A DNA stretch of 64,000 bases from Paenibacillus agri (GCF_013359945.1 NZ_JABWCS010000214.1:150675-214674), one strand, 5' to 3'. Positions 44,461 to 52,544 are shown, counted from the stretch's first letter. Translations and numbers: made by a program. The notes: generated by a model from the letters alone, not told the origin.

Positions 44461-44724
44461 TCAGTAGGAGCTTCTGTTATCTCCACTGTGGGGAGCTGGC
44501 GTTGGATCTTCTGTAGGTTCTGCTTTCGCTTCAGCTACGACTTCCTTCGTAGGTTCTACGGTAGTTGTAGCTGACAGTGTGGACTCAGCGACCTTCTTAT
44601 TTCCACCCATATTACCCATAACTCCAAAAACAAGTACCACCAGTAAGCAAAGCCACCACTTCACTCCAAAAATAATTATCACCAGTAACCAAAACCACCA
44701 CTTTTTTAAAATCGACTTTTCCAA
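44461..44724 (-). CDS. Small membrane protein, probably truncated
   Basis: 87 aa. N-terminus MEKSILKKWWFWLLVIIIFGV resembles the start of DUF4352-type and similar membrane-anchored proteins (KKWWFW...). A 42-nt tandem duplication (copies at about 44628-44669 and 44670-44711) doubles the hydrophobic segment (WWFWLLVIIIFGV / WWLCLLVVLVFGV). After the stop the same frame continues for about 17 codons (KAPPASTAAPDKK), so a longer gene has probably been cut by a nonsense change. Function unknown. Confidence 0.45.
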   Translation of the reverse strand: MEKSILKKWWFWLLVIIIFGVKWWLCLLVVLVFGVMGNMGGNKKVAESTLSATTTVEPTKEVVAEAKAEPTEDPTPAPHSGDNRSSY

Positions 44725-44898
44725 TCATTCTTCCCCCTAAATCTGATAATTATTTAAAATTGATTCTATCAGATAAAAGGATGGTAATCTATGCATTTTA
44801 CTAAGAATGATATATGTAAAGGGCATCTTTCGAGTAAGGTTATACCCCCTTATCTGTAGCATCGCGCAGCCATTTTGGTAGTGAGCAGTTCTTCGTTG

Positions 44899-44913
44899 GA
44901 GCGGTCGGCTCAT
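44899..44913 (+). repeat. tRNA-Ile2 fragment (possible att remnant)
   Basis: GAGCGGTCGGCTCAT is identical to 44111-44125 inside the tRNA-Ile2 gene, covering D-stem end to anticodon. Direct orientation, 788 bp apart. Confidence 0.45.
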
Positions 44914-44987
44914 GTTTTTCCGCAAAGAAGTATAGTTGCCTATAATTAATATGGTAATATATAACTATTGGGAAGGTGGTGATCAGG

Positions 44988-45272
44988 TTGTTGGAAAGGG
45001 AAAATAAAATTTCTGGCGTAATTACTTGGATAGGGATTATTAACATCGCAGCAGGCTTCATTCTGGGTTTGGTATTTGGGAGAGAGAATGTTGGACTCTA
45101 TAGTGACACATATGAACAAATATGGTCTGTCACTCTGTTGTATTGGGCTGCTGGTTTTGTGTCGGGGATGTTTTTCATCGGTATATCCGAGATTATAGAG
45201 CAATTACATAAAATTAATTCAAAATTAGGAAAAGAGCCAGAGGAAGACGATCTACGTTTATTAAGCGATTAA
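44988..45272 (+). CDS. Small membrane protein of unknown function
   Basis: 94 aa with two hydrophobic segments (GVITWIGIINIAAGFILGLVFG and LLYWAAGFVSGMFFIGISEIIEQL) and a charged C-terminus (KLGKEPEEDDLRLLSD). Start TTG 44988 or 44991 after GGTGGTGAT; a GTG at 44976 lies in that site. Followed after 13 bp by the zinc-ribbon gene, likely one operon. Confidence 0.6.
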   Translation: MLERENKISGVITWIGIINIAAGFILGLVFGRENVGLYSDTYEQIWSVTLLYWAAGFVSGMFFIGISEIIEQLHKINSKLGKEPEEDDLRLLSD

Positions 45273-45285
45273 GCGGGGGAATGGA

Positions 45286-46253
45286 ATGTTAGTAAATATC
45301 GAATGTCCTGTTGAATGCCTTGATTATGAATTATATGAGAGTAGAAGCACAGGAATAATTCAATGTGGAACAACGATACCTCTTCATCTGAAAAGATTGA
45401 ACTAGTTTGTAAAAGATGCAGAAGAAACAAAGAGAACGTTCTGACTGATTATAATGAAGAAGAGACAATAATCCGGAATTTGAGGGTTTTTGAAGAAGAA
45501 AAGGCAAAAAAGCAGATGGAAGAACGTGAGAAAAATGAACAACAATTAAAAAGAAACAAAGAAAAGCAGAAAAGAATTATCAAAAATTCATCTTACATTG
45601 CCGCAATTCTTCTTGTAACAGCTGTAATCAGTTTCGGATTTTTGACTAAGTTTACTTTTTCAATAAAGAACCATCAAGCTTCAACGGATGAGAATAACAA
45701 TAAGGTAACATTTGAAACTATACCCGCGGTAGAAGCAGAAAAAGAACCAGAACTAGAACCGGAAGAGCAATTAGTCGAAGACTCGCTAAAGGCGGATTTA
45801 GTTGAAGAGGTTATCCATACTTCTTTTATGTCAAACGGTGGAAACAATGGTCGGGGAGAATTTGAAGTAGAGTACCGTAAAGAAGGTGTTGTTAAAACTA
45901 AACTAATCAGCGACATCTTTGAACCTAAAAGTGTTGATATAGACCACGATGGTGTAAATGAGTTTGTGATTTCATATCGAATAGATGTGGACAATCTTAG
46001 TAATGCTCAAATGCCCTATTGGGATGATGTATATGAATTCGATGTAAACAAGGAAGATTTAGTGTTGGTTAGTAATAAATACAGTGAATATTATAAAAAT
46101 AATTACATACCGTCTTTGAAAAAGAAAGTAACTGAGAGCAGTGATTTAGGAGAAAAACAAGCGCTGTTTGTGTTAATTCAGGCAGCCAATGATTTGATTG
46201 AGGGGAACTTTATTCCTGATGTTAATCAGGAGAAGATTGATTCTTTGTTCTAA
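45286..46253 (+). pseudogene. Zinc-ribbon membrane protein split by a -1 frameshift
   Basis: ATG 45286 opens a frame IECPVECLDYELYESRSTGIIQCGTTIPLHLK that stops at 45405; the frame one base back continues KIELVCKRCRRNKENV... to 46253. Joined at the AAAA run (45391-45394) they make one ~322-aa protein: an N-terminal Cys-rich ribbon (CPVEC, QCG, CKRC), a K/E-rich helix, one membrane segment (SSYIAAILLVTAVISFGFL), and an extracellular domain with DIDHDGVNEFVI, an FG-GAP-like calcium motif. It could be a mutation, programmed slippage or a sequence error. Translation from ATG 45363 alone would lack half of the ribbon. Confidence 0.6.
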
Positions 46254-46272
46254 CCCCGACAATTCATTTGAA

Positions 46273-46533
46273 GTGGACTCTAAAGTGGCAATATGGAATT
46301 TAAAAGATAATTTGAAGCTGACTGTCGAGTATGTAATAGACACCATTGATTATCTTAACCTGGGAGAATTTGTTCAATGGACTCAGGATCAAAGCATGAG
46401 TGCTTTGGGTAACCCGGAAGAAGTTGGGAAAGAGGAATATTCATATCTTACTTCGACGCAGAGGCTTAGATTCCATACGATGGTTAAATCTGGGGAATTT
46501 AGAGTACAGCTTATGGATCCTGAAGTTCTTTAG
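46273..46533 (+). CDS. Hypothetical protein, start uncertain
   Basis: About 86 aa if GTG 46273 is used (VAIWNLKDNLKLTVEYVIDTIDYLNLGEFVQWTQDQSMSALGNPEEVGKEEYSYLTS...). The sequence reads like a natural acidic helical protein, but no ribosome site precedes the start, and the frame runs back into the preceding gene. It may be a 3' fragment. Function unknown. Confidence 0.35.
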   Translation: MDSKVAIWNLKDNLKLTVEYVIDTIDYLNLGEFVQWTQDQSMSALGNPEEVGKEEYSYLTSTQRLRFHTMVKSGEFRVQLMDPEVL

Positions 46534-46652
46534 GCTACGGAACGTAGAATAAAACTATTCTAGTTAATGAGAATATATTGAAGAAAATTTAAGGCTTGTT
46601 TTTGCTCTGGCAGCTCATTTGATTTACATAGAGGTGCCAGAGTTATGGGAAA

Positions 46653-46841
46653 TCAGTGTTTTTTCTTTTTGGTTCCACTGTTGTGATAGTGGTATTCCCC
46701 CTTTTTCAATCCCCACTTCTCGCAGTTTGTGCGGCAATAATGACCACCTTTTGAATCGGTCCGACCCGGGTGGGCACTGGCCAGTGCAGGTGTGAGCATC
46801 AGAATTATCGATAGGAACAAGGGAAGTATTACTTTTTTCAC
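46653..46841 (-). CDS. YHYH domain-containing secreted peptide
   Basis: 62 aa. Seen: signal peptide (KKVILPLFLSIILMLTPALASA) and a mature part HPGRTDSKGGHYCRTNCEKWGLKKGEYHYHN, the YHYH pattern with two Cys and several His suited to metal binding. The same module is found beside thermonuclease-like domains in other Firmicutes; here it stands alone. Start GTG 46841 after AGGAGGAT. Confidence 0.8.
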   Translation of the reverse strand: MKKVILPLFLSIILMLTPALASAHPGRTDSKGGHYCRTNCEKWGLKKGEYHYHNSGTKKKKH

Positions 46842-47017
46842 GACAAAAATCCTCCTGAATTGAATGATATTTAGATATAGTCTATCAGAACTAGGTAAAT
46901 ATTACTACAATACTGGAAGGATATTGATATTACTTATTCGGGGATAAGGTGAAAATACTTTTACCTAGTGATATCTGCTTTGTTTTTTACAGGAATCAGA
47001 CAAACTGGTGAAAGCAT

Positions 47018-47263
47018 ATGAGTTACATAAACGCTATAGAGGTGGATGGTGAGCCCATGCTGCATAATCAGGAGTTTAAGGTATATATTATAACCTCCGG
47101 GGATATCCTGCGGTTTATTGTCATGGAGATCGTGATCGGAACGATGGCGTATTCCATAGCTTTGAAGTTGTTTCATAACGTGATTTTGGCGAGTGCCGGG
47201 AGTTGGGCTGGGACAGAGGGAATTAAGCGGCTGACGGGTGCTTTAAGAACGATAGCAAAGTAG
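47018..47263 (+). CDS. Small hypothetical protein
   Basis: 81 aa; a hydrophobic stretch (ILRFIVMEIVIGTMAYSIALKLF) in the middle and a basic C-terminus. Weak ribosome site (GGTGAAAG). Followed by a hairpin AAGCACCT-T-GCC/GGC-G-AGGTGCTT at 47292-47320. Function unknown. Confidence 0.4.
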   Translation: MSYINAIEVDGEPMLHNQEFKVYIITSGDILRFIVMEIVIGTMAYSIALKLFHNVILASAGSWAGTEGIKRLTGALRTIAK

Positions 47264-47396
47264 TGGGGAGGCATATGAAAAGCCGCAAAATAAGCACCTT
47301 GCCGGTAAGGCGAGGTGCTTTGATGTAGTCAGGCCTATGTATGAGAAGGATGGAGAATGTATGATGTCTGCTTACGGCGGTGTGTCGGTAGAGTGG

Positions 47397-47759
47397 TTAG
47401 TCGTAGATTTTCTTATCCAGATACGTGATTAGAAGCTCCGCCAAGGCTCTCAGTTGCCTGGGGTTATTCTCTTGGGCTATTGCCTCTTGGATGCGGCCGA
47501 TTGTGATCTGGCTGTCTTTCTCTCTGCTTGCTTCCTGATCCACCGGGGTACCGGTTATATTGTGTTGCAATGTATGGGACACGCTCTCGATCTCCGTAAT
47601 CGGAACCCAGAGTGATTCTTCCTCCGTCTGTATCTTGATCATTCGGTAGGTCAAGGCTTCGGCTGTGCCCTTCAAATTCCCGCCATTCAATAAAACGAGG
47701 TTGATACGTTCGTTGTTTGCCACTGCGGCTTGCAAGTTCTGACGTACGCCTTTATTCAT
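47397..47759 (-). CDS. Hypothetical protein with a small beta-barrel-like N-terminus
   Basis: 120 aa. Residues 15-60 (ERINLVLLNGGNLKGTAEALTYRMIKIQTEEESLWVPITEIESV) have the alternating pattern of an Sm-like or YolD-like small barrel; the C-terminus (IGRIQEAIAQENNPRQLRALAELLITYLDKKI) is helical. I do not recognise a named family. ATG 47759; no strong ribosome site. No LexA-like box upstream. Confidence 0.55.
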   Translation of the reverse strand: MNKGVRQNLQAAVANNERINLVLLNGGNLKGTAEALTYRMIKIQTEEESLWVPITEIESVSHTLQHNITGTPVDQEASREKDSQITIGRIQEAIAQENNPRQLRALAELLITYLDKKIYD

Positions 47760-47921
47760 TAAATTGCCCCCATAAATTAGTCTGTGTTAATTATACCCAT
47801 ATTATGATAGGTATAACAACCGTCAACGGGAGGCGGTTCATACTGATGCAGGTCTTATGGATCTTATGGTCTCATGAATCATATGGGCTCCGCCGGTCAA
47901 TCAACCTAGCGGAGCGTATGA

Positions 47922-48200
47922 TTATAGGACTATATCATCTTCCTTGGGTTCTTGCAGCAGGATGGAGAAGGTCTGAGTCTCGTGGTCCACTTCAATCGTT
48001 TCGATTCCGACAAAATCAGGCATTTCGGGGTGTACTGCATCAACATTGTATTCGGGATGGGTCAATAATAAGGCAATGACTTTAGTGGCTTCCATAAGCT
48101 CCCTCCAATGAGAACATTCCGCCATGTAACGCGGGTGGGCGGTTAATAGCTTGGCGATTCTGTTATCGCTATTATCCCCGCGAGCCGGACTGAATATCAT
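47922..48200 (-). CDS. Hypothetical protein downstream of the ImmA-like gene
   Basis: 92 aa, acidic. ATG 48200 lies five bases after the stop of the ImmA-like gene, so coupled translation is likely and the two may work together. Seen: YMAECSHWRELMEATKVIALLLTHPEYNVDAVHPEMPDFVGIETIEVDHETQTFSILLQEP. No known domain recognised. Confidence 0.6.
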   Translation of the reverse strand: MIFSPARGDNSDNRIAKLLTAHPRYMAECSHWRELMEATKVIALLLTHPEYNVDAVHPEMPDFVGIETIEVDHETQTFSILLQEPKEDDIVL

Positions 48201-48205
48201 TGGAA

Positions 48206-48718
48206 TTAATTTGCTGGGGACATTACCGCAAGCAGTTGACCTTGAAATATGCGTCTTTGTATCTGATCAATCCGCTGGACAGCCAATTCGTTCGGGACTT
48301 GAAACATAGCTGACAGGTAACGGATCGCCTCTCCACGCTGCTCCGGCAATGGCATGTGCGAGATCATGGAGTAGGGCATGGAGGCGTACAGAATGAAGCG
48401 GTCGGATTCATCCTCCTGATCTTGAGTGAAGATTTCGGGCATGAGCGTACGCTTCCCGGAATGGCGCAGCAGATGGCAGAGGGCGTGAAGAAATTCCAGG
48501 CGCTGCATGCTTGATGGCAAACGGTTATCAATGAACATGCTATACATCCCGGCAGATGCCTCCACCGCTTTGCTTCTCACATCGAGATAATGAACCCAGA
48601 TATTCAAACGCTCTGAAATATACTCGATGGAGATTTGGGAAGGCTGCTTTATTTGGAGTCTGTTGTATAAATCCTCTGTCCATTTCTCCAAAACAGTCAT
48701 TTGATAATATGATTTCAC
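48206..48718 (-). CDS. ImmA/IrrE family protein lacking the catalytic glutamate
   Basis: 170 aa (173 if GTG 48727 is used). ImmA/IrrE proteins are zinc peptidases that cut repressors after DNA damage. Here the motif reads EFLHALCHLLRH in place of HExxH: the glutamate is Ala (GCC codon), while both histidines remain. Activity is therefore doubtful. A LexA-like box lies 10-32 bp upstream. Start GTG 48718 is spaced from GAGGTG; GTG 48727 overlaps it. Confidence 0.75.
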   Translation of the reverse strand: MKSYYQMTVLEKWTEDLYNRLQIKQPSQISIEYISERLNIWVHYLDVRSKAVEASAGMYSMFIDNRLPSSMQRLEFLHALCHLLRHSGKRTLMPEIFTQDQEDESDRFILYASMPYSMISHMPLPEQRGEAIRYLSAMFQVPNELAVQRIDQIQRRIFQGQLLAVMSPAN

Positions 48719-48736
48719 TTCATCCACCTCATTATA

Positions 48737-48750
48737 GGATCGTATGTTCG
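48737..48750 (-). promoter_or_regulatory. Candidate LexA (DinR) box upstream of the ImmA-like gene
   Basis: Minus strand CGAACATACGATCC matches CGAACRNRYGTTYC at 13 of 14 positions. A TATAAT at 48731-48736 adjoins it but is so close to the gene that the true promoter is uncertain. Confidence 0.6.
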
Positions 48751-48756
48751 TATTTA

Positions 48757-48784
48757 AAAGTAAAAGAAAAGCCCGGAGGGCTTT
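48757..48784 (-). terminator. Terminator of the YjfB-like gene
   Basis: Minus strand AAAGCCC-TCC-GGGCTTT followed by TCTTTTACTTTT. A second strong hairpin (AGGCGGAGAAAGCAG/CTGCTTTCCGCCT) lies just before it at 48798-48829. Confidence 0.7.
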
Positions 48785-48889
48785 GTGAAATACAGATAGG
48801 CGGAGAAAGCAGGTGTCTGCTTTCCGCCTGGTGTCTTTTGAATTTTTCGAAAAAGGGAACTAATGTTCTTGTTGATTAGCATAAAACAA

Positions 48890-49066
48890 TCAGACGCGAA
48901 TATCAAGTGTTTTTCCTAAGCTCGGATGAACGCTTTGTTCAAGCATCTGCACCAGATTCTGGGTCTGAGTTTCTGCCTGGTCCTTAGCAATACTTAATAC
49001 TTGTATACCCACAGCCTGGGCCAGGGATGCCTGGCTCATTGAAGTAGATAATGCTGCAATATCCAT
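48890..49066 (-). CDS. YjfB family protein (putative motility protein)
   Basis: 58 aa: MDIAALSTSMSQASLAQAVG, then IQVLSIAKDQAETQTQNLVQ and MLEQSVHPSLGKTLDIRV. The pattern M-D-I-x-x-L-S-x-x-x-s-Q-x-x-L-x-q-x-v-g-i-q-v-L fits the YjfB family, small helical proteins annotated as putative motility proteins; the role is not established. ATG 49066 has a strong AGAGGAGGTG upstream. Confidence 0.8.
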   Translation of the reverse strand: MDIAALSTSMSQASLAQAVGIQVLSIAKDQAETQTQNLVQMLEQSVHPSLGKTLDIRV

Positions 49067-49259
49067 GTCGCACCTCCTCTATAAGCTATATCGACAGGGA
49101 TATTCTTTTTTATAAGCAGGCAGGGTACACAAAAATAGCTCGGTCAAGGCCTTGATATAATTGTCACGCATTTCTTTACCTGTTGGCCCATACCTCAAGG
49201 CGAAATTCCACATATTCTGAGCTGTATTCAATATTCATCATTCTAAGGAGGAAATTTAA

Positions 49260-49412
49260 ATGGGTGCAGGATATGGTTGCGGTTGTGGAAATGTTAGTCC
49301 GGTAAATGAAGCTCCGGTTGTCGCTCCGTGTGTAAGTCCTTTTACTTCTACAGGTGCTATTCTGGTTCTCTTCATTCTGTTGGTTATCATCACTAAAGCC
49401 TGTTTGTTCTAG
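49260..49412 (+). CDS. YjcZ family sporulation protein
   Basis: 50 aa: GAGYGCGCGNVSPVNEAPVV in a Gly/Cys-rich N-terminus and one membrane segment (TGAILVLFILLVIITKACLF) at the C-terminus, the layout of YjcZ/YhfM-type spore-associated small proteins. ATG 49260 follows AAGGAGGAAA. A terminator follows. Sporulation link is from family knowledge. Confidence 0.75.
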   Translation: MGAGYGCGCGNVSPVNEAPVVAPCVSPFTSTGAILVLFILLVIITKACLF

Positions 49413-49431
49413 GATAGCTTTATCGTACTGT

Positions 49432-49471
49432 CCCCCCCTGGCCTTAGCCGGGCGGGGGTTATTTCTTTTTT
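49432..49471. terminator. Terminator between YjcZ and a convergent small gene
   Basis: CCCCC...GGC (49432-49442) pairs with GCC...GGGGG (49447-49458), followed by TTATTTCTTTTTT. The plus-strand T-run is good; on the minus strand the hairpin lies just after the stop of the convergent gene. Confidence 0.75.
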
Positions 49472-49635
49472 CTGCGAGCAGGCCCAATCTGGCGTTTGAT
49501 TCTTCCGGTGTTCTGATCCACTTCGACAATGTACAATTCTTTGATCGTTCCCGATAAGGTAAACCATTCCTGCAAGGCCTCGGTTTCAGACATGGGTCCG
49601 TATAATCTTTTTCCACGGTAACAAATATAGAACAC
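49459..49635 (-). CDS. Small basic hypothetical protein
   Basis: 58 aa from GTG 49635 (FYICYRGKRLYGPMSETEAL, then QEWFTLSGTIKELYIVEVDQ, ending NTGRIKRQIGPARRKKK). GGAGAG is four bases upstream; a stop in frame four codons earlier bounds the N-terminus. A shorter 44-aa start at the internal ATG is possible. Sequence pattern is natural (beta strands, basic tail). Divergent from the YolD-like gene at 49767. Function unknown. Confidence 0.55.
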   Translation of the reverse strand: MFYICYRGKRLYGPMSETEALQEWFTLSGTIKELYIVEVDQNTGRIKRQIGPARRKKK

Positions 49636-49698
49636 CTGGCTCTCCGTTTATGGATGAAATTCCATTCTATTTTAAACTAAAATAGAGTATTTTAAACA

Positions 49699-49728
49699 TT
49701 GCAATAAGAACATTTGTTCGCTTATAAT
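49699..49728 (+). promoter_or_regulatory. Promoter with LexA box upstream of the first YolD-like gene
   Basis: TTGCAA (49699-49704), 18-bp spacer, TATAAT (49723-49728). The box at 49707-49720, read on the minus strand as CGAACAAATGTTCT, matches CGAACRNRYGTTYC at 13 of 14 and fills the spacer, so LexA binding would block polymerase. Confidence 0.7.
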
Positions 49729-49766
49729 ATAATAAATCGTTAAATTTCGGCAGGGGGACAGACATC

Positions 49767-50102
49767 ATGACCATCAATCCTGGGGATTTCAGCATAGCTG
49801 CAAGTCAGGAATTTTGGATGAAGGGCTTACTGGAGCGACTAGAGGTGGAGTGCAGAGACATGGAGTACCGCGGTAAGCCTGAATCAACGGTGGCGCAATG
49901 CACGGCGATGATGAAAGATATCTATCGTTCGTTTCAGACCGGATGCAGGATCTCCATGCATACTTGGGACCCTTTTGGAGCTGAAGAATTAAGTGGTATT
50001 GTGAGAATTATGAACGTCAAACCGCTGCAAATCAAGTTAGAGTTGAACGATGGCACATTCAAGTGGGTGTGGATGGCGAATATTGTGGACACCTTTACAT
50101 AA
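49767..50102 (+). CDS. YolD-like family protein
   Basis: 111 aa. The C-terminal half has the YolD pattern: CRISMHTWDPFGAEELSGIVRIMNVKPLQIKLELNDGTFKWVWMANIVDTF. YolD proteins usually sit next to uvrX/Y-family polymerase genes and are SOS-induced; no polymerase gene is adjacent here. A LexA-box promoter supports SOS control. ATG 49767 after CAGGGGGA. Confidence 0.75.
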   Translation: MTINPGDFSIAASQEFWMKGLLERLEVECRDMEYRGKPESTVAQCTAMMKDIYRSFQTGCRISMHTWDPFGAEELSGIVRIMNVKPLQIKLELNDGTFKWVWMANIVDTFT

Positions 50103-50107
50103 TAAGA

Positions 50108-50133
50108 CCCCGGAGGTTATCCGGGGCCGGTTC
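50108..50133 (+). terminator. Hairpin after the first YolD-like gene
   Basis: CCCCGGA (50108-50114) and TCCGGGG (50120-50126), then CCGGTTCTTTC; the T-run is poor. Confidence 0.5.
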
Positions 50134-50138
50134 TTTCA

Positions 50139-50573
50139 TTATTGGAACAAGAACTCCACGCGAACACCGTCCGCATAGCCTTCTAGTTGATTGCCAACCC
50201 AACTCCCGGCACCGCGGTTGTCGCTTGGCGATATGTATTCAATATCTGCTCCTTCTCCGCCTTCTTTGCACATCGCCATTGGCCATTCGTCCCGGTCATA
50301 GCCCTTCTTGGTAGGGACGCCCTTTAAAGAGAGGCGGCGGTTGTTCTCTGCTTGCTCACGATCGATTGTACATATGGCAGACTCGCCATTCGCAATGGCA
50401 TCCTGGATATGCTTGGCTGTCTCCGGATAACGATCCGAGGGAAAGACCAACTGAACAATTTCAGAATCGGATGGGGATGATGGCGGAATCTGTCCGTTCT
50501 CTTCATACCAGTAAGAACCCAGAGCTAGCAGCGCAACAATGATGAGACTGCCGATTAATTTACGTAATTTCAC
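50139..50573 (-). CDS. nucB: NucA/NucB-type secreted deoxyribonuclease
   Basis: 144 aa. Seen: an N-terminal membrane or signal segment (KLIGSLIIVALLALGSYWY), then VFPSDRYPETAKHIQDAI, and the catalytic region KKGYDRDEWPMAMCKEGGEGADIEYISPSDNRGAGSWVGNQL (Asp93, Asp95, Glu96), the NucA/NucB fold. In Bacillus NucB is a secreted DNase used in sporulation and biofilm dispersal and NucA in DNA uptake; which applies here is open. No inhibitor gene (nin) is adjacent. ATG 50573 after GGAGGAG. Confidence 0.88.
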   Translation of the reverse strand: MKLRKLIGSLIIVALLALGSYWYEENGQIPPSSPSDSEIVQLVFPSDRYPETAKHIQDAIANGESAICTIDREQAENNRRLSLKGVPTKKGYDRDEWPMAMCKEGGEGADIEYISPSDNRGAGSWVGNQLEGYADGVRVEFLFQ

Positions 50574-50712
50574 TTCTGCTCCTCCTTTTTCTGCGCTTCA
50601 ATCAGTATAGCGCATTTCCAATTATAGCGCGATTCTCTATAATCAGGAGGAGGATGTGGTGTTAGCCACATATAAATGCTTGTAAATCTATGCAATGGAG
50701 GGGTTCTTCGTG

Positions 50713-50874
50713 ATGATGACGGGTTTTGGAATCTTTGGTGTTCTGCTTTATTTGTTCTTTTTGGGGTGTGGAGTGTATGCATTCATTCTGTTCATTAAGC
50801 TGGCAACTCGCGGGATCAGGGCGCTGGATTTGTATATCGCTGATAAAATCGAGCAGAGAAACAGCAGATTCTAA
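50713..50874 (+). CDS. Small single-pass membrane protein
   Basis: 53 aa: one long hydrophobic segment (FGIFGVLLYLFFLGCGVYAF) followed by a charged amphipathic tail (KLATRGIRALDLYIADKIEQ). GGAGGGG at 50697-50703 is well spaced for ATG 50713. TATAAT occurs at about 50637. Function unknown. Confidence 0.55.
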   Translation: MMTGFGIFGVLLYLFFLGCGVYAFILFIKLATRGIRALDLYIADKIEQRNSRF

Positions 50875-50963
50875 AGACAGGCTCTCTGTCCTGTAGATTA
50901 GCCGCGTCCATGTTCAGGGCCTTTTCATACTATGTACCAAAAGTACAAGGGTGGTGAGGACTA

Positions 50964-52448
50964 ATGGAACAAGGGGTGCTTTGGCAGCTGTTAGATTCTG
51001 CATCACGGCTGGTAAACGATGTGCAGTGGCAGACGGCGTTCAGGAATTGGGTCATGACCCCGGCTAATCCGAATTTGACGGTTCCTGCCCGAAATCTTCT
51101 GAGGACGTTATATGCTTTACAAGGCAGGGGGATTATTAACGGACAGCATGATTATCTCGAGAGTCCCGATGAATTCAGCAATAAGCTGAAGACGACTGGG
51201 GGACAGTATGCCGGGCTCCATGGCTACGAACTGGGAGCCATCAACAACCAGACGCCAGAACTGATCCGCAGCCAAAGAGACGGGGTAGTCGCCAGTGCAA
51301 TCCGCTGGTATCAATCCGGGGGGATTGTAGCTCTGACCTATCACGCTCATCTGCCTGGAACAGCACCGGCCTGGTCTAATGTATCTATGAATCTGAGCAA
51401 TGCAGAATTCGATAAATACGTAACGCCCGGCACTCCCCAGAATGCTGCACTGCTTGCCGATCTCGATGATGTTGCATTGTCTTTGCACAAGTTAGCGGAT
51501 GCTGGTGTTCCTGTACTATGGAGGCCATACCATGAGATGAACGGCGGTTGGTTCTGGTGGGGGCGCAAGAGCAAGTTCATCACACTTTGGAATTTGATGT
51601 TCGATCATTTCACGAAGACTCATAAGTTGAACAATATATTGTGGGTATGGAGCCCCAATGCAGATGGTAATGGAGTTGAAGCACAGGAAGCCTATTACCC
51701 CGGCGGGGCGAGGGTGGATATTCTGGCGCTAGATATCTATAACGGAGACTTTAAGGATGAGTATCATAATCGGTTGTGGGATCTTGGGCGGGGCAAGCTG
51801 ATTGCGATAGGGGAGAATGGCAAGCTTCCGTCACCTGCACTACTTGCCAAGTCACAGCGCAGGTGGTCTTACCTGATGACCTGGGGCAAGCTTCTCTATG
51901 AGAACAACACGGATGCGGCTATCAAGGATTTTATGAATGCCAGCTTCACTATCAACAGGAGTGAATATACGAAGGCGCTTGCAGTTCAGGCTTCCAAGCC
52001 TGAGGGTAGTCCGCCAGTCCCTGTTAGTGGTCTGCGGGGAGAGTATTATAACAATATGGTTCTTAGCGGAATGCCAGCTTTAGTACGGACGGATGCCAAT
52101 ATTAACTTTGTCTGGAGACAAGGCTCGCCGGACCCGGCAATCGGTGTGGACTTCTTCTCTGTACGCTGGATCGGAAGACTCAGTGCGACTTATAGTGAGG
52201 GTTACACGGTGTACTCTTCATCCGACGATGGCATTCGAATCTGGATTGATGGGCAACTGGTTATTGACAGCTGGATCAAGCAGAGTGGACAGGAACGGAA
52301 AGGTAGTGTTAATCTGATCGCTGGCAAGCTGCATGACATCAAAGTGGAGTTCTATGAGAATCAGGGTGATGCGCGGGCCGTGCTGATGTGGGAGAGTCCC
52401 AGTCAGGTCAAGGAGGTCATCCCGGCGGCGGTATTCTTTCTTCCTTAA
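50964..52448 (+). CDS. GH26-type glycoside hydrolase with C-terminal PA14 domain
   Basis: 494 aa. Residues about 45-335 are a GH26 beta-mannanase-like barrel: INGQHDYLE, LTYHAHLPG, acid/base Glu191 in WRPYHEMNGGWFWWG, nucleophile Glu284 in LIAIGENG. Residues about 355-490 are a PA14 domain (GLRGEYYNNMVLSG...GYTVYSSSDDGIRIWIDGQLVIDSW...HDIKVEFYENQGDARAVLMWESPS), often carbohydrate-binding. There is no signal peptide or membrane segment, which is odd for this enzyme type. ATG 50964 after GTGGTGAGG. Confidence 0.85.
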   Translation: MEQGVLWQLLDSASRLVNDVQWQTAFRNWVMTPANPNLTVPARNLLRTLYALQGRGIINGQHDYLESPDEFSNKLKTTGGQYAGLHGYELGAINNQTPELIRSQRDGVVASAIRWYQSGGIVALTYHAHLPGTAPAWSNVSMNLSNAEFDKYVTPGTPQNAALLADLDDVALSLHKLADAGVPVLWRPYHEMNGGWFWWGRKSKFITLWNLMFDHFTKTHKLNNILWVWSPNADGNGVEAQEAYYPGGARVDILALDIYNGDFKDEYHNRLWDLGRGKLIAIGENGKLPSPALLAKSQRRWSYLMTWGKLLYENNTDAAIKDFMNASFTINRSEYTKALAVQASKPEGSPPVPVSGLRGEYYNNMVLSGMPALVRTDANINFVWRQGSPDPAIGVDFFSVRWIGRLSATYSEGYTVYSSSDDGIRIWIDGQLVIDSWIKQSGQERKGSVNLIAGKLHDIKVEFYENQGDARAVLMWESPSQVKEVIPAAVFFLP

Positions 52449-52544
52449 CGCAGGGCGATGTGGAAATCTGTATATGGAAGTGAACGAGGTAACAGCCCCG
52501 GAAATGATCCGGGGCTGTTCGATCTGCAACAAAGGCGTATAAGG

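Noticed and set aside
45363..46253. Intact gene starting at ATG 45363
   Set aside because: This start loses half of a zinc ribbon encoded just upstream in the other frame, and has no ribosome site; a frameshifted longer gene fits better.
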